Source of the DNA: a virus
Virus record (IMG/VR): IMGVR_UViG_3300046463_000463
Span: 1-43,673 of that record
Direction: 5' to 3' (one strand)
Length of the DNA: 43,673 nucleotides
In this document: piece by piece, positions 14,607-22,010 of the stretch
Numbering within the stretch: the stretch's first letter is position 1
How the letters are laid out: each line of letters opens with the position of its first letter
Program-made: the position numbers and the translations under genes
Notes under the pieces: generated by a model
Seen by the model: the letters and a program-made list of their open reading frames with translations, nothing else
Database searches by the model: none
What the model was told of the DNA's origin: nothing

Positions 14607-14936
14607 TTGGAGGGTGTAATGGCTAAGGCGAGCGAGCAGTCAAAACCGGCACAACGACAAGAAATGAGCGGGATTGAAAGGCTCGGGCTTCGCGTCTCAT
14701 CGATGATCAACCATCCCGTAGCGCAAATTCAGCGCTGGGTGACGATCCATCGCTTGGATACAGATGGGGATCGGGAGTGGGAAGAGGTGATGGGGCTACT
14801 AAACGAGACGGATGGCATAGAGATGATGTTCAATGACGATGAGTCGGTGACGCTTAAGTGGGAGGCCCAAGCTGAAGAAGATCGCGCGGTTGAAGTGGAA
14901 AGCGTGCTCGAGGTGGAGGAGGTCGCGCCCTTCTGA
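14607..14936 (+). CDS. DUF1654-family protein
   Basis: 109 residues with GGAGGG before the ATG. The segment SGIERLGLRVSSMINHPVAQIQRWVTIHRLDTDGDREWEEVMGLLNE matches the DUF1654 pattern known mainly from Pseudomonas and its phages. The C-terminus is strongly acidic. It is transcribed away from the OL-like pair, so it may be repressed in the lysogen through those sites. In Pseudomonas, DUF1654 proteins have been tied to DNA-damage responses in some strains; here the role is unproven. Confidence 0.75.
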   Translation: MEGVMAKASEQSKPAQRQEMSGIERLGLRVSSMINHPVAQIQRWVTIHRLDTDGDREWEEVMGLLNETDGIEMMFNDDESVTLKWEAQAEEDRAVEVESVLEVEEVAPF

Positions 14937-14943
14937 TTGACGT

Positions 14944-14967
14944 AAAAAAGCCCGCTCAATGGCAGGC
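14944..14967 (-). terminator. Intrinsic terminator after the lipoprotein gene
   Basis: Read leftward: GCCTGC pairs with GCGGGC with one mismatch around a 6-base loop, then six T (14944-14949). It ends the rightmost-to-left transcript carrying the lipoprotein, shielding it from the convergent 14607 gene. Confidence 0.65.
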
Positions 14968-14985
14968 CTCGTTGATCTTGGTGGG

Positions 14986-15387
14986 TCACTTCACAGGTTC
15001 AAAACCTTGAACCATCGCGTTGAACGTGTTTTGCGTCCTGTTTCGAAACCCTAGGCACCAGGTGCTTGGGTTGCAGTCGAACGTACCTTTAATGGTGTAG
15101 CGCCCATCCCCCATGCCCTGCTTAATGACCTGCCCATTTAGAAATCCGACATCATTTGTCGGGTAGGTCTGAATAAACGAGTCAGAGGCCGACATAACCT
15201 TCATGCGTGACACCATCGGAACAGCTTCTATAGCCCGAGTCCACATCGCAGCGCACTGCGCTTCTCCTTGGCATATAGGCGCAGGTTTAACTTCTGATAG
15301 TAGTATGTCTGGCTTTTTAGGCTGATGAGCACAACCAGCAATGACGAGCGCAAGTAGGACAGCAGATCCGAATTTGATGAGTAACAT
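14986..15387 (-). CDS. Putative lipoprotein in the rex-like position
   Basis: 133 residues from ATG 15387 (GGAGGG upstream; the longer frame to 15462 crosses a terminator). The signal peptide MLLIKFGSAVLLALVIAGC ends in a lipobox (VIAGC), giving a lipid-anchored Cys followed by AHQPKKP. The mature part has further cysteines (APICQGEAQC, FDCNPSTWC). It is likely exported and anchored in the outer or inner membrane. Sited between OL and cI with its own terminator, it is a candidate for lysogen expression, for example as a surface-exclusion factor; that role is inferred. Confidence 0.75.
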   Translation of the reverse strand: MLLIKFGSAVLLALVIAGCAHQPKKPDILLSEVKPAPICQGEAQCAAMWTRAIEAVPMVSRMKVMSASDSFIQTYPTNDVGFLNGQVIKQGMGDGRYTIKGTFDCNPSTWCLGFRNRTQNTFNAMVQGFEPVK

Positions 15388-15463
15388 GGTGTCCCTCCAA
15401 TATTTACCCAGAACTCTACCATGGTGCACAGCCACCATAGTCGGGGAGGGAAGGGCAGGCATG

Positions 15464-15487
15464 AAAAAGCCCGCGCGGGGCGGGCTT
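15464..15487 (-). terminator. Intrinsic terminator after the coiled-coil membrane gene
   Basis: Leftward: stem of GCCCGC/GCGGGC (15469-15474 with 15480-15485), 5-base loop, T run (A at 15464-15468). It sits 10 bp beyond the 15497 stop codon and separates that gene from the lipoprotein gene. Confidence 0.75.
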
Positions 15488-15496
15488 GAACTCGTC

Positions 15497-16291
15497 TCAC
15501 TGGACGTTTTTTCCTGATGGTGGCTTCACCTGCATCCCTTGAGGCTGCATCGTCACGGGGGGCGAGGGGGGAGTCATAGTTTTCTTCAGGTCTTCAATAC
15601 TTGATTGCAGAGCGGCGACTTCCTTACCTGAATCGAAAAAGCTTTTTGCACCAAAAATCATGGTTGCGTTCACCGCGAGAAACCCGAATAGAACCGCAAT
15701 GACGATTCCCAAAATATGTCGCGAGGTTTCTTTGTTTGAAGCCTTAACCTCTTTGAGGTTTTCAGTCAATTTCGCTTCGAAACCATCAACTTTTGCAGAA
15801 GCAGCAGTGATCAAAGCATTAGAGGACACGATGGAAGCGCTCATAGCATCAAGCTTTGAGTCGATCACCTTGTCTCTGTCCTCAAGGCGCCTAGCTACAT
15901 GCTCATATCTCTCAGCATAAAGGATGTCTCGCGCCTCTTGCTCTCTGCGATAAGCATCGGCGCGCCGATCCTCTGATTTCTCCATACGATCGATACGTTT
16001 ATCCATCCGCTTTTCAATTGCGGAAAGTTTTTTACCGATTTTTACCGGGAATTCATTGTTCATGCTTGGATTATGAGGGATATGGAGCTGTGTGTCATTT
16101 GGACTTTCTTGAGATTTTAATACCGAAATTGCTTGATGCACTGCTCGCTGGACGGCTAGCTCGATGGCTGCGTTTGCGGTAACCGAGTCCAAAATTGCTG
16201 GTTGTTGCGGCCAACTGCCGGTTAACACGTTTGAGGCGACAGGCTCTTCATCAGAAAACGCCTCAAGATCAGAGATTGGATCATTGACCAT
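15497..16291 (-). CDS. Coiled-coil membrane protein in the rex-like position
   Basis: 264 residues. The N-terminal 90 are acidic and disordered. About 90-190 is coiled coil (KLSAIEKRMDKRIDRMEKSEDRRADAYRREQEARD ... LEDRDKVIDSKLDAM). A transmembrane span at about 197-216 (ILGIVIAVLFGFLAVNATMIFG) follows, then a short helix and a Pro-rich tail (TPPSPPVTMQPQGMQVKPP). It overlaps the upstream 92-residue gene, so the two form a unit between cI and OL. The position matches lambda rexAB and similar exclusion loci; sequence similarity to them is not seen. Confidence 0.7.
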   Translation of the reverse strand: MVNDPISDLEAFSDEEPVASNVLTGSWPQQPAILDSVTANAAIELAVQRAVHQAISVLKSQESPNDTQLHIPHNPSMNNEFPVKIGKKLSAIEKRMDKRIDRMEKSEDRRADAYRREQEARDILYAERYEHVARRLEDRDKVIDSKLDAMSASIVSSNALITAASAKVDGFEAKLTENLKEVKASNKETSRHILGIVIAVLFGFLAVNATMIFGAKSFFDSGKEVAALQSSIEDLKKTMTPPSPPVTMQPQGMQVKPPSGKNVQ

Positions 16292-16559
16292 GTTCGGCAG
16301 CCTTTCGGGTATTAATCCACTCCCATATCAGCTTGCTAGCAAATCCATGATAGCCATCCATCGGCTGGATTATTCCAGTACCAATTTTCCCCTCGCCATC
16401 CATCCCAATTTTTTTGGCGAGTTCAGGAGCGATGCCAGGAAAACTCGCCAAAAAACCACCCTCTGGAAAATATTCTTCGAGGATGTCTATCCCAGCAGCC
16501 TTTGCGCTTTCCGCCAATGCCTTACCATTCTTGGTCGGCAAAATGATGTAGATCGGCAT
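16281..16559 (-). CDS. Small protein paired with the coiled-coil membrane protein
   Basis: 92 residues, with AAGGGAA before the ATG. The sequence MPIYIILPTKNGKALAESAKAAGIDILEEYFPEGGFLASFPGIAPELAKKIG suggests an alpha/beta fold; IWEWINTRKAAEHG ends it. Its 3' end overlaps the membrane-protein start by 11 bp, so the two are probably translated together. It may be read from the cI transcript or its own promoter in the 124-bp gap below cI. No family recognised. Confidence 0.7.
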   Translation of the reverse strand: MPIYIILPTKNGKALAESAKAAGIDILEEYFPEGGFLASFPGIAPELAKKIGMDGEGKIGTGIIQPMDGYHGFASKLIWEWINTRKAAEHGQ

Positions 16560-16683
16560 GTGATTCCCTTAATTCTCGTTGCAGCATGGAGAGCATAGTA
16601 AGCTTTAGACATCTTGCGAGACCCATTAGCTTCACTAAAATTGAAGCTTAGTCGCACCAGATCATCCGGACTATCGCGAGATC

Positions 16684-17565
16684 TCAGACCAGTTGAGCAT
16701 TCCAAACCAATAGCACGCGAGCCTGGATGTAGGTGTCTTCTGCCCTGATTGTTTGCGGCGGATGCCGGGGGTTGTCCGAGAGCATGGTGATCTGTTCATC
16801 ACCCAGCCACTGAAGGCGCTTGATATACAGATGCCCTTCCCAAGAGAACATGTAGATCCCATCACCTGAGAACTCGCGAACGCTCACGTCGACCAGGAGC
16901 GGGTCGCGATGCTTGATCGTGGGCGCCATCGACTGCCCCCAGCCCGTCACCATCTTCAAGTGGTAATGCTCTTTGAACTCAACACCCATTTCGCGCAGGT
17001 GCTGGGGGCTGACGCGCACGTCCTGAAACATCTCGGGGTAATCGTGAGGGATCTGCCCGCCGCCCATCGCGGCTCGAACGTCGTAGTGTGCAATCCACAC
17101 TTCGTCGCCCATAGCGCCAGGGCGGTAGTAATCCAATTCGATCGCGCCACCACCTTCTTCTGCTTGGGCGACGGCGAGCAGTCGTCTGCGAGCATCCTCA
17201 GAAAGATTTTTCCCGCTGCGATTCAGCATGTTCCGGATGACGTCTGCGGCGGAACCACCTAATGCATCGCCATTGTCGTCCGATTTCACAACAGCTGAGC
17301 CGGTCAGGTTGCGGATCTCCTTCGCCAGACGAGGACTGAAAGCCTCGACTGGCTCCTGAATCATTCGCGCCAATACCGCTGCGAACTGTGCGTTGAGCGG
17401 GTTTATCCCTTTGAAGTAAAGGTTCACAGCGGCCGGCGTCATACCGGCAGCATCTGCAATTTTTTTCTGGCTCAGTTTCAGTTCGTTCTTTTTCGACAAG
17501 AACAGAGCGTGAGCCGACTCGCACTCGGCCATACGGTCTGGGGGAAGGATTCGTTTTTTCGTCAT
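16684..17565 (-). CDS. cI: CI-type lysogeny repressor with LexA-like S24 domain
   Basis: 293 residues. An HTH_XRE domain lies at about 27-75 (LSQKKIADAAGMTPAAVNLYFKG is the helix-turn-helix). A linker follows, then an S24/LexA-like peptidase domain from about 160, with nucleophile S212 in GQSMAPT and general base K249 in YIKRL. SOS-stimulated self-cleavage would induce the prophage. An exact Ala-Gly scissile pair is not obvious; the AAMGGG segment (165-170) is a candidate region. There is no ribosome site before the ATG and the predicted -10 is only 7 nt away, so the mRNA from this promoter may be leaderless, as in lambda. Confidence 0.93.
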   Translation of the reverse strand: MTKKRILPPDRMAECESAHALFLSKKNELKLSQKKIADAAGMTPAAVNLYFKGINPLNAQFAAVLARMIQEPVEAFSPRLAKEIRNLTGSAVVKSDDNGDALGGSAADVIRNMLNRSGKNLSEDARRRLLAVAQAEEGGGAIELDYYRPGAMGDEVWIAHYDVRAAMGGGQIPHDYPEMFQDVRVSPQHLREMGVEFKEHYHLKMVTGWGQSMAPTIKHRDPLLVDVSVREFSGDGIYMFSWEGHLYIKRLQWLGDEQITMLSDNPRHPPQTIRAEDTYIQARVLLVWNAQLV

Positions 17566-17572
17566 CGCGAGA

Positions 17573-17641
17573 ATTTAAACCAATGGTTAAAAATGAGAAG
17601 AAACCATCGGTATTGATTAAAAATTAACAGATGGTTAATAT
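17573..17641. promoter_or_regulatory. OR-like control region: three operators, pR-like and pRM-like promoters
   Basis: Three operators with an ACC(N3)GGT-like core are centred at 17583, 17607 and 17631, exactly 24 bp apart: AAACCAATGGTTAA, AAACCATCGGTATT and TTAACAGATGGTTAA. Rightward promoter: -35 TTGATT (17613-17618), 17 bp, -10 TAATAT (17636-17641), overlapped by the cro-proximal operator. Leftward (pRM-like): -10 TTAAAT at 17573-17578, poor -35, overlapping the cI-proximal operator. The layout is that of lambda OR: cI and Cro compete for the same sites to choose lysogeny or lysis. Confidence 0.8.
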
Positions 17642-17669
17642 TGGCCTCATAACCAAGTGAGGCACGACC

Positions 17670-17864
17670 ATGAATGAGACTTCCCTCGACGATTTCGTGG
17701 CTGACAAAGGTCAGTCTGAAGCCGCACGGCTTCTTCGGGTGACTGCTCCAGCTATTCACAAGGCCCTTATCGCGAAACGGGACATCCGAGTGCTCGAACT
17801 TCCCGATGGAAGCTTCCAAGCGAAAGAGCAGCGCCCTTTCCCATCGCAGAAATCTGCCGCCTAA
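17670..17864 (+). CDS. cro: Cro-like repressor
   Basis: 64 residues, divergent from cI across the three-operator region; GAGG eight bases before the ATG region. The helix-turn-helix is SEAARLLRVTAPAIHKALIAK (about 16-36), a Cro-type motif in which the recognition helix begins at TAPAIHKAL. The size matches lambda Cro (66). It is expected to bind the same operators and shut down cI early in lytic growth. Confidence 0.85.
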   Translation: MNETSLDDFVADKGQSEAARLLRVTAPAIHKALIAKRDIRVLELPDGSFQAKEQRPFPSQKSAA

Positions 17865-18080
17865 CTAACCGATCACTTTCCGCTTCGAAACAAGCGACAC
17901 GGTCGCGCGCTCAAAGCCGCGCAACTCATCACCGCCAAGGAGTTCACGCAAAGGATCGGCGATCTGCTCAAACGCGGGCCACAGCCTGATTTGAGATGAC
18001 AAGGGAAGGGTGGAGGCCAGGGCTACCACCAAGCAACAAAGGGCGGATATCTCGCCTTGCAATTCGGAATTAGAGGTCAT
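17865..18080 (-). CDS. Possible small helical protein antisense to the cro downstream region
   Basis: 71 codons on the minus strand ending one base after the cro stop. An AGGGA sits eight bases before the ATG. The product (MTSNSELQGEISALCCLVVALASTLPL, then LRLWPAF-like and DPLRELLGGDELRGFERA segments) reads like a real helical protein. No sense ORF competes in this 300-bp stretch. Transcription would oppose the rightward early transcript, which could be regulatory in itself. Function unknown. Confidence 0.5.
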   Translation of the reverse strand: MTSNSELQGEISALCCLVVALASTLPLSSQIRLWPAFEQIADPLRELLGGDELRGFERATVSLVSKRKVIG

Positions 18081-18163
18081 GGATACGTCCCTGATCAGTT
18101 GATGAACAGATCATCGCCTTGTTGGCGTATCGCCACCACGGAAACGGAAACGAGGTTTTACGA

Positions 18164-18586
18164 ATGGAAGATTTCCTGCGGTCCTGCCAGAGCGCTGTTC
18201 TGGATAACGAAGCAAAAGCACTGGCGGCAAAGATGGGCGTTCCGCATGTAGGCCTTCTTCAGCGAGCCAACCCCGACAACGAGGCTCACCACCTGACCGT
18301 GGAACATCTGTTCGGGATCTTGCTGCACACCGGCGACATGCGCCCGCTGCTAGCCCTGGCCAACAAGTTTGGTTTCGCCCTGGTCGCCAAGTCCGCGCCC
18401 GAACCGCAAGCATTGACCAAGTCCTTGATCAACGTCGGCAAGGAAGTGGCTGATCTGACCATCGCGGTACACGAAGCACTGGACGATGACCATGTCAGCA
18501 CTTTTGAGAAAACCATGATCCGCCAAGAAATCAACCATGTTCGGCAGAGCCTGGACGTGATGGATGCGTCGGTGAAAGCCGCTTGA
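18164..18586 (+). CDS. Phage regulatory protein of the CII/CP76 family
   Basis: 140 residues from ATG 18164 (GAGG upstream); the frame is open to 18119. The N-terminal half (LRSCQSAVLDNEAKALAAKMGVPHVGLLQRANPDNEAHHLTVEHLFGILLHTGD) matches the phage regulatory CII (CP76) pattern with an HTH-like core. The C-terminal half is helical. Placed directly after cro, it probably activates or modulates lysogeny promoters. It is followed by a strong terminator, so rightward genes beyond need readthrough or another promoter. Confidence 0.8.
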   Translation: MEDFLRSCQSAVLDNEAKALAAKMGVPHVGLLQRANPDNEAHHLTVEHLFGILLHTGDMRPLLALANKFGFALVAKSAPEPQALTKSLINVGKEVADLTIAVHEALDDDHVSTFEKTMIRQEINHVRQSLDVMDASVKAA

Positions 18587-18597
18587 AATCCAGACAC

Positions 18598-18627
18598 AAA
18601 AAAGCCGACGTACGAGGTCGGCTTTTT
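18598..18627. terminator. Strong bidirectional terminator after the CII-like gene (tR1-like position)
   Basis: A perfect GCCGAC/GTCGGC stem (18604-18609 with 18617-18622) has six A before it and five T after. It separates cro and the CII-like gene from the replication genes, like the early terminators that N-type antitermination overrides in lambda. Confidence 0.85.
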
Positions 18628-18656
18628 CTACAGCGGTAAAGCAAGTGGAGAAGATT

Positions 18657-19466
18657 ATGCACGCACAGACACAGCGGGACAATACCGCACAGGTCGCGAC
18701 ACGTTTTGATAAATCGGAAAACGTGTCGCGCACTACGATGTCATCCCGCGAGATCGCCAGCGTCACTGGCAAGCGCCACGACAACGTGTTGCGCGACATC
18801 ACTGCCATGCTGAAAGACCTGAAGGTCGATCTCCTCAGATTTGAGGACATCTATTTGGATGGCCGAAATCGTGAGCAGCTTCAATATCTGCTCGACCGCG
18901 AACACACCGACTGCCTGCTCACCGGCTACAGCGCGCCGATGCGCATGAAGGTGATCCGCCGCTGGCGTGAGCTGGAGCAGCAGCAGGGCGCCCGCGAGCA
19001 GGTCATGCTCAATGGCACCAAGGTCGTCGGTGAGATCGCCATCATGGAGTGCTTCACGCGCCTGCTGAAGCCCGCTCCATCCTGCCAGATGGCCATGCTC
19101 ACGAAGATTGCTCAGAACAACGGCTTGGACCCGAAGTTTCTCCCAGGCTATGCCGTCGACGCTGCACCAGATGCTGCCGGCGGCTCCTCGATGCCCACCA
19201 AGTCGGCAACGGCCTTGCTGAAGGACAACGGCATTCGCGTATCACCTGCGGCGTTCAACCGCGCACTGGAAACTAAGGGCTTTCTGAAGCGGCTCCAGCG
19301 CAAGAACTCCAAGCAGTTGATGGTCGACTTCTGGTGCGTAACCGAGAAGGGCCTGGCCTACGGCAAGAACCTCACCAACCCCCAATCCCCTCGCGAGACG
19401 CAGCCTCACTGGTACGTCGATCGCTTCCTCGAGCTGGCCGACCTGATCGGCAAAGGCAGCAAGTAA
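18657..19466 (+). CDS. rha: Rha-family phage regulatory protein
   Basis: 269 residues from ATG 18657 (GGAG seven bases upstream); GTG 18645 begins inside that site. The Rha domain is visible: SSREIASVTGKRHDNVLRDITAML, then FEDIYLDGRNREQLQYLLDREHTDCLLTGYSAPMRMKVIRRWRELE. A second domain (about 145-260) with TALLKDNGIRVSPAAFNRALETKGFL resembles the DNA-binding C-terminus of phage antirepressors. Such proteins interfere with host or phage regulators. The 5' coding part includes a perfect 13-bp interrupted palindrome (18695-18730) encoding a segment outside the recognised domain. Confidence 0.85.
   Translation: MHAQTQRDNTAQVATRFDKSENVSRTTMSSREIASVTGKRHDNVLRDITAMLKDLKVDLLRFEDIYLDGRNREQLQYLLDREHTDCLLTGYSAPMRMKVIRRWRELEQQQGAREQVMLNGTKVVGEIAIMECFTRLLKPAPSCQMAMLTKIAQNNGLDPKFLPGYAVDAAPDAAGGSSMPTKSATALLKDNGIRVSPAAFNRALETKGFLKRLQRKNSKQLMVDFWCVTEKGLAYGKNLTNPQSPRETQPHWYVDRFLELADLIGKGSK
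18695..18730. repeat. Interrupted palindrome, copy B (perfect 13-10-13)
   Basis: Left arm CGCGACACGTTTT (18695-18707) and right arm AAAACGTGTCGCG (18718-18730) are perfect reverse complements around a 10-bp spacer. It is inside the rha coding sequence and encodes ATRFDKSENVSRT, before the start of the Rha domain. Copies A (7289) and C (26087) have the same arm and spacer lengths. Confidence 0.8.
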
Positions 19467-20263
19467 TGGCCGGAGACTGGATTAAAATGCGCATCGAACT
19501 TCAGACTCATCCGAAAGTTTTCCGCATGGTGTCCGCATTGAAAGCGGACAGACTTCGGATCATCGGCGGACTGCACATCGCTTGGAGCATCTTCGACACC
19601 CATTGTGATGATGGTGTGCTTGTCGGTTATACCACTGACGCGATGGACGCTGTCATCGGTTGGCCAGGCTTCACACAGGCCATGATCGACGTTGAGTGGG
19701 CAGCCCTCGATGACACTGGAAGCCTTGTAATGCCTCGCTTTGACGAGCACAACGGCAAGAGTGCAAAGCGCCGCGCGAACGACAATGAGCGCAAGCGCAA
19801 CTCTCGTAATGGTGAACCTGTCCCGAAAATGTCCGCTAGTGATGCGGACAAAAAGCGGACCAGAGAAGAGAAGAGTAGAGAAGAGAAGAAAGAGCAAGAT
19901 CAAGAGACTTGCTCGGCGCGCGAGCAGGAAGAATTCTTCTCGAAATTCTGGGCGCTCTACCCGCTGAAGGTGGGTAAGGCAAATGCCCTGAAGTCTTGGA
20001 TGAAGCTCAAGCTCACCGACGAGTTGTTTGCTGAAATCGCCGGCGGCCTTGCCAAGCAAGTCGTTTGCGCTGACTGGACCAAGGACGGCGGCCAGTACGT
20101 TCCGCACCCGACGACCTGGCTCAACGGCAAGCGCTGGGAGGACGAAGTCAAGGTCGCCAGCAACGTGCACCAGTTCCCGGGCAAGTCCCGCCACACCGAA
20201 CTGGACCAGATCGACCATGCTGCGAACCTCGAGGTGAATGCCGATGGCTCGTATCGCATCTAA
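19466..20263 (+). CDS. Replication initiator, lambda O-like
   Basis: 265 residues starting in the TAATG that ends rha. The N-terminal domain (DWIKMRIELQTHPKVFRMVSAL ... HIAWSIFDTHCDDGVLVGYTTDAMDAVIGWPGFTQAM) has a winged-helix look. A charged linker (KKRTREEKSREEKKEQ) follows. The C-terminal domain (EFFSKFWALYPLKVGKANALKSW ... QYVPHPTTWLNGKRWEDEV) is the part that in such proteins contacts the helicase loader. It lies directly before the DnaC-like gene, as O precedes P. Inverted repeats inside it may be the origin. Confidence 0.82.
   Translation: MAGDWIKMRIELQTHPKVFRMVSALKADRLRIIGGLHIAWSIFDTHCDDGVLVGYTTDAMDAVIGWPGFTQAMIDVEWAALDDTGSLVMPRFDEHNGKSAKRRANDNERKRNSRNGEPVPKMSASDADKKRTREEKSREEKKEQDQETCSAREQEEFFSKFWALYPLKVGKANALKSWMKLKLTDELFAEIAGGLAKQVVCADWTKDGGQYVPHPTTWLNGKRWEDEVKVASNVHQFPGKSRHTELDQIDHAANLEVNADGSYRI
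19531..19905. other. Candidate replication origin inside the O-like gene
   Basis: GTCCGC-N7-GCGGAC occurs at 19531-19549 and again with identical geometry at 19831-19849, with another GCGGAC at 19855-19860. A purine tract of about 45 bases (from 19859) follows directly. Lambda ori has inverted-repeat iterons next to a purine-rich unwinding region within O. The match in arrangement is suggestive; the two main repeats are far apart (300 bp) and the arms may partly reflect coding constraint. Confidence 0.35.
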
Positions 20264-21065
20264 CATCGTGAGCGTGATCGGTGTGTTCGGCCAGATCCTG
20301 GAATCGCAGAAGCGCCAGTGCCCAGCGCACGGCGATTTCACCGACTTCCTGACCGGTCTGGGCAAGGCTCGCTCGGCGGTGTGGTCTGGTTGCCAGCGCT
20401 GCGCCGATGAGAAACGGGCTGAAGCTGATCGTGTCGAGCAGGAAGCGTTGACTCGCGAGAATGCTCGGCGCGTCATTGAATCCCGGGTAGGCCGGTCCTG
20501 CATCCCGCCACGCTTCGCTGAACGCAGCTTCTCCAACTTCCGCGCTGGCAACACTGGGCAGAAGAGCGCCCTGACCATCTGCACCGAATACGCGGAGAGC
20601 TTTCCGGCGCACGCTCAGCGCGGCCGCAGCCTTATGCTGCTGGGCAATGTCGGCACCGGCAAGACGCATCTGGCCGCGGCCATCGGCAACCATGTGATGC
20701 GTGAGTTCGGCTTGACCGCGCTCTACGTCACCGCCGGCGCCGTAATCCGCCACGTCAAAGCGTCGTTCGACCGGGACACCGCGCACAACGAGGTGCAGGC
20801 CTACCAGCTCTTCGCGGCACCGGACCTGCTGATCCTCGATGAGGTCGGCGTGCAGAACGCCACTGAGTTCGAGCGGACCGTGATGTTCGAGCTGATCAAC
20901 TCCCGCTACGAAGCCATGAAGCCAACGATCGTGATCTCTAACCGCGGCCGGGACGACCTGCCGATGTACATGGGCGATCGCGTTGTGGACCGCCTGCGCG
21001 AGAACGGCGGCAAGCTGATCTTGTTCAACTGGGAGTCGCAGCGTGGCAACGGGGAGGGCGCGTGA
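20244..21065 (+). CDS. DnaC/IstB-like AAA+ helicase loader
   Basis: About 273 residues; ATG 20244 is nine bases from GAGG, with ATG 20238 a close alternative. An N-terminal zinc-binding set (CPAH, then GCQRC) precedes the AAA+ domain with Walker A GNVGTGKT (about 134-141), Walker B DLLILDE (about 194-200) and a sensor asparagine in VISNRG. It likely loads host DnaB at the phage origin together with the O-like protein, whose gene it overlaps. Confidence 0.92.
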   Translation: MARIASNIVSVIGVFGQILESQKRQCPAHGDFTDFLTGLGKARSAVWSGCQRCADEKRAEADRVEQEALTRENARRVIESRVGRSCIPPRFAERSFSNFRAGNTGQKSALTICTEYAESFPAHAQRGRSLMLLGNVGTGKTHLAAAIGNHVMREFGLTALYVTAGAVIRHVKASFDRDTAHNEVQAYQLFAAPDLLILDEVGVQNATEFERTVMFELINSRYEAMKPTIVISNRGRDDLPMYMGDRVVDRLRENGGKLILFNWESQRGNGEGA

Positions 21066-21370
21066 TGGGCATCGACAAAGATAAATTGAAGACGCTGCTC
21101 TGGGCTGAAGCCGCCTCCTTTCGAGCCGACTGTGCTGACTGGAAGCGCAACACCGAAGCGCTGCAAGACTTCCTCGGCGAGAAGACCGTCGAGGAGGTGG
21201 CGCTGGAGCTGCTGGCCGAAAACGAAGCGTTGCGCAAGGATGCCGAACGGTATCGGTGGCTGCGTGAGGGCGAATCTGGAAGCGCTCAAGATCGGATGGT
21301 CCGAGTTTTTATGCGCGAAGCGCTTGATCAAGAGATTGATTGCGCAATTAAGCGGGAGTCTCGGTCATGA
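21065..21370 (+). CDS. Small phage protein, unknown
   Basis: 101 residues, ATG at 21065 overlapping the DnaC-like stop. Helical and acidic (KTLLWAEAASFRADCADWKRNTEALQDFLGEKTVEEVALELLAENEALRKDAERYRWLREG); the ELLAENEALRKDAERYRWLR helix is a common motif in small phage proteins of this operon region. No function known. Overlaps the next gene by 4 bp. Confidence 0.7.
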   Translation: MGIDKDKLKTLLWAEAASFRADCADWKRNTEALQDFLGEKTVEEVALELLAENEALRKDAERYRWLREGESGSAQDRMVRVFMREALDQEIDCAIKRESRS

Positions 21371-21837
21371 CTGACAAGATCAGCGTAAACAGCCAGGCCA
21401 AGCTCGCTGAGGCCATCACCAGCCTGACCACGATGTACCGCGACAAGAAGTTTGTTGTTGTTTCGCTGCGCCCAGGCAAGGACCGCACGCTCGACCAGAA
21501 CTCCCTGTGGTTTGGGATGTACAAGCGCATCGCCGAGATGACCCAGATCGGCGACGCGGCCGATGCTCGGCGTTATTGCAAACTGCATTTCGGCGTACAG
21601 ATCCTGCTGAACGAGGATTCTGGTTTTCAGGCTGCGTGGTACCGGGTCATGCGCCATCTGCCCTACGAGGAGAAGCTGGCCATGATGGGTGAGTGCAAGT
21701 TGTTCGGCCCTGACGGCTTTCCGGTGACCAGCCTTTTCAATCGCGCCCAGGGCATCCAGTACACCGACCGCATGGCCGCGTTCTTCACTGGCCAGGGCGT
21801 TGTCTTCACTGATTTGCTGAGCAAGGAGGCCGCATGA
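21367..21837 (+). CDS. NinB-like recombination protein
   Basis: 156 residues. The segment FVVVSLRPGKDRTLDQNSLWFGMYKRIAE matches the R-(S/T)-LDQN core of NinB, and the gene lies two before ninG, as in lambda. NinB binds ssDNA and acts in phage recombination. The rest (ADARRYCKLHFGVQILLNEDSGFQAAWYRVMRHLPYEEKL) is less familiar, so homology is moderate. Ends in the ATGA overlap with the next small gene. Confidence 0.6.
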   Translation: MTDKISVNSQAKLAEAITSLTTMYRDKKFVVVSLRPGKDRTLDQNSLWFGMYKRIAEMTQIGDAADARRYCKLHFGVQILLNEDSGFQAAWYRVMRHLPYEEKLAMMGECKLFGPDGFPVTSLFNRAQGIQYTDRMAAFFTGQGVVFTDLLSKEAA

Positions 21838-22010
21838 GCCACGACAACGGATACGGAAAGCCTTGCCCTGACTGCGGCGAGCCGATGAGCAATCTGCCGA
21901 GCCTGAACCTTCGCCAGTGCGCCACGGGCTGCAAAGAGAAGTTCGACTGGAAGCTGGCCGAGGGTCAGAGACCACTGTTCACCGAGAGTCGCGACAGGGG
22001 GATTGCATGA
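21834..22010 (+). CDS. 58-residue zinc-finger-like protein between ninB-like and ninG
   Basis: AGGAGG precedes ATG 21834, which overlaps the ninB-like stop; the TGA overlaps the ninG ATG. The product has CPDCG near residue 11 and CATGC near residue 29, a plausible four-cysteine zinc site, and a basic C-terminal part. Its tight coupling to both neighbours supports it as a real gene despite its size. Function unknown. Confidence 0.7.
   Translation: MSHDNGYGKPCPDCGEPMSNLPSLNLRQCATGCKEKFDWKLAEGQRPLFTESRDRGIA

Noticed and set aside
15711-15723. AAAATATGTCGCG, close to the right arm of the interrupted palindrome
   Set aside because: There is no matching left arm 10 bp upstream, so it is only a half-match, probably by chance.
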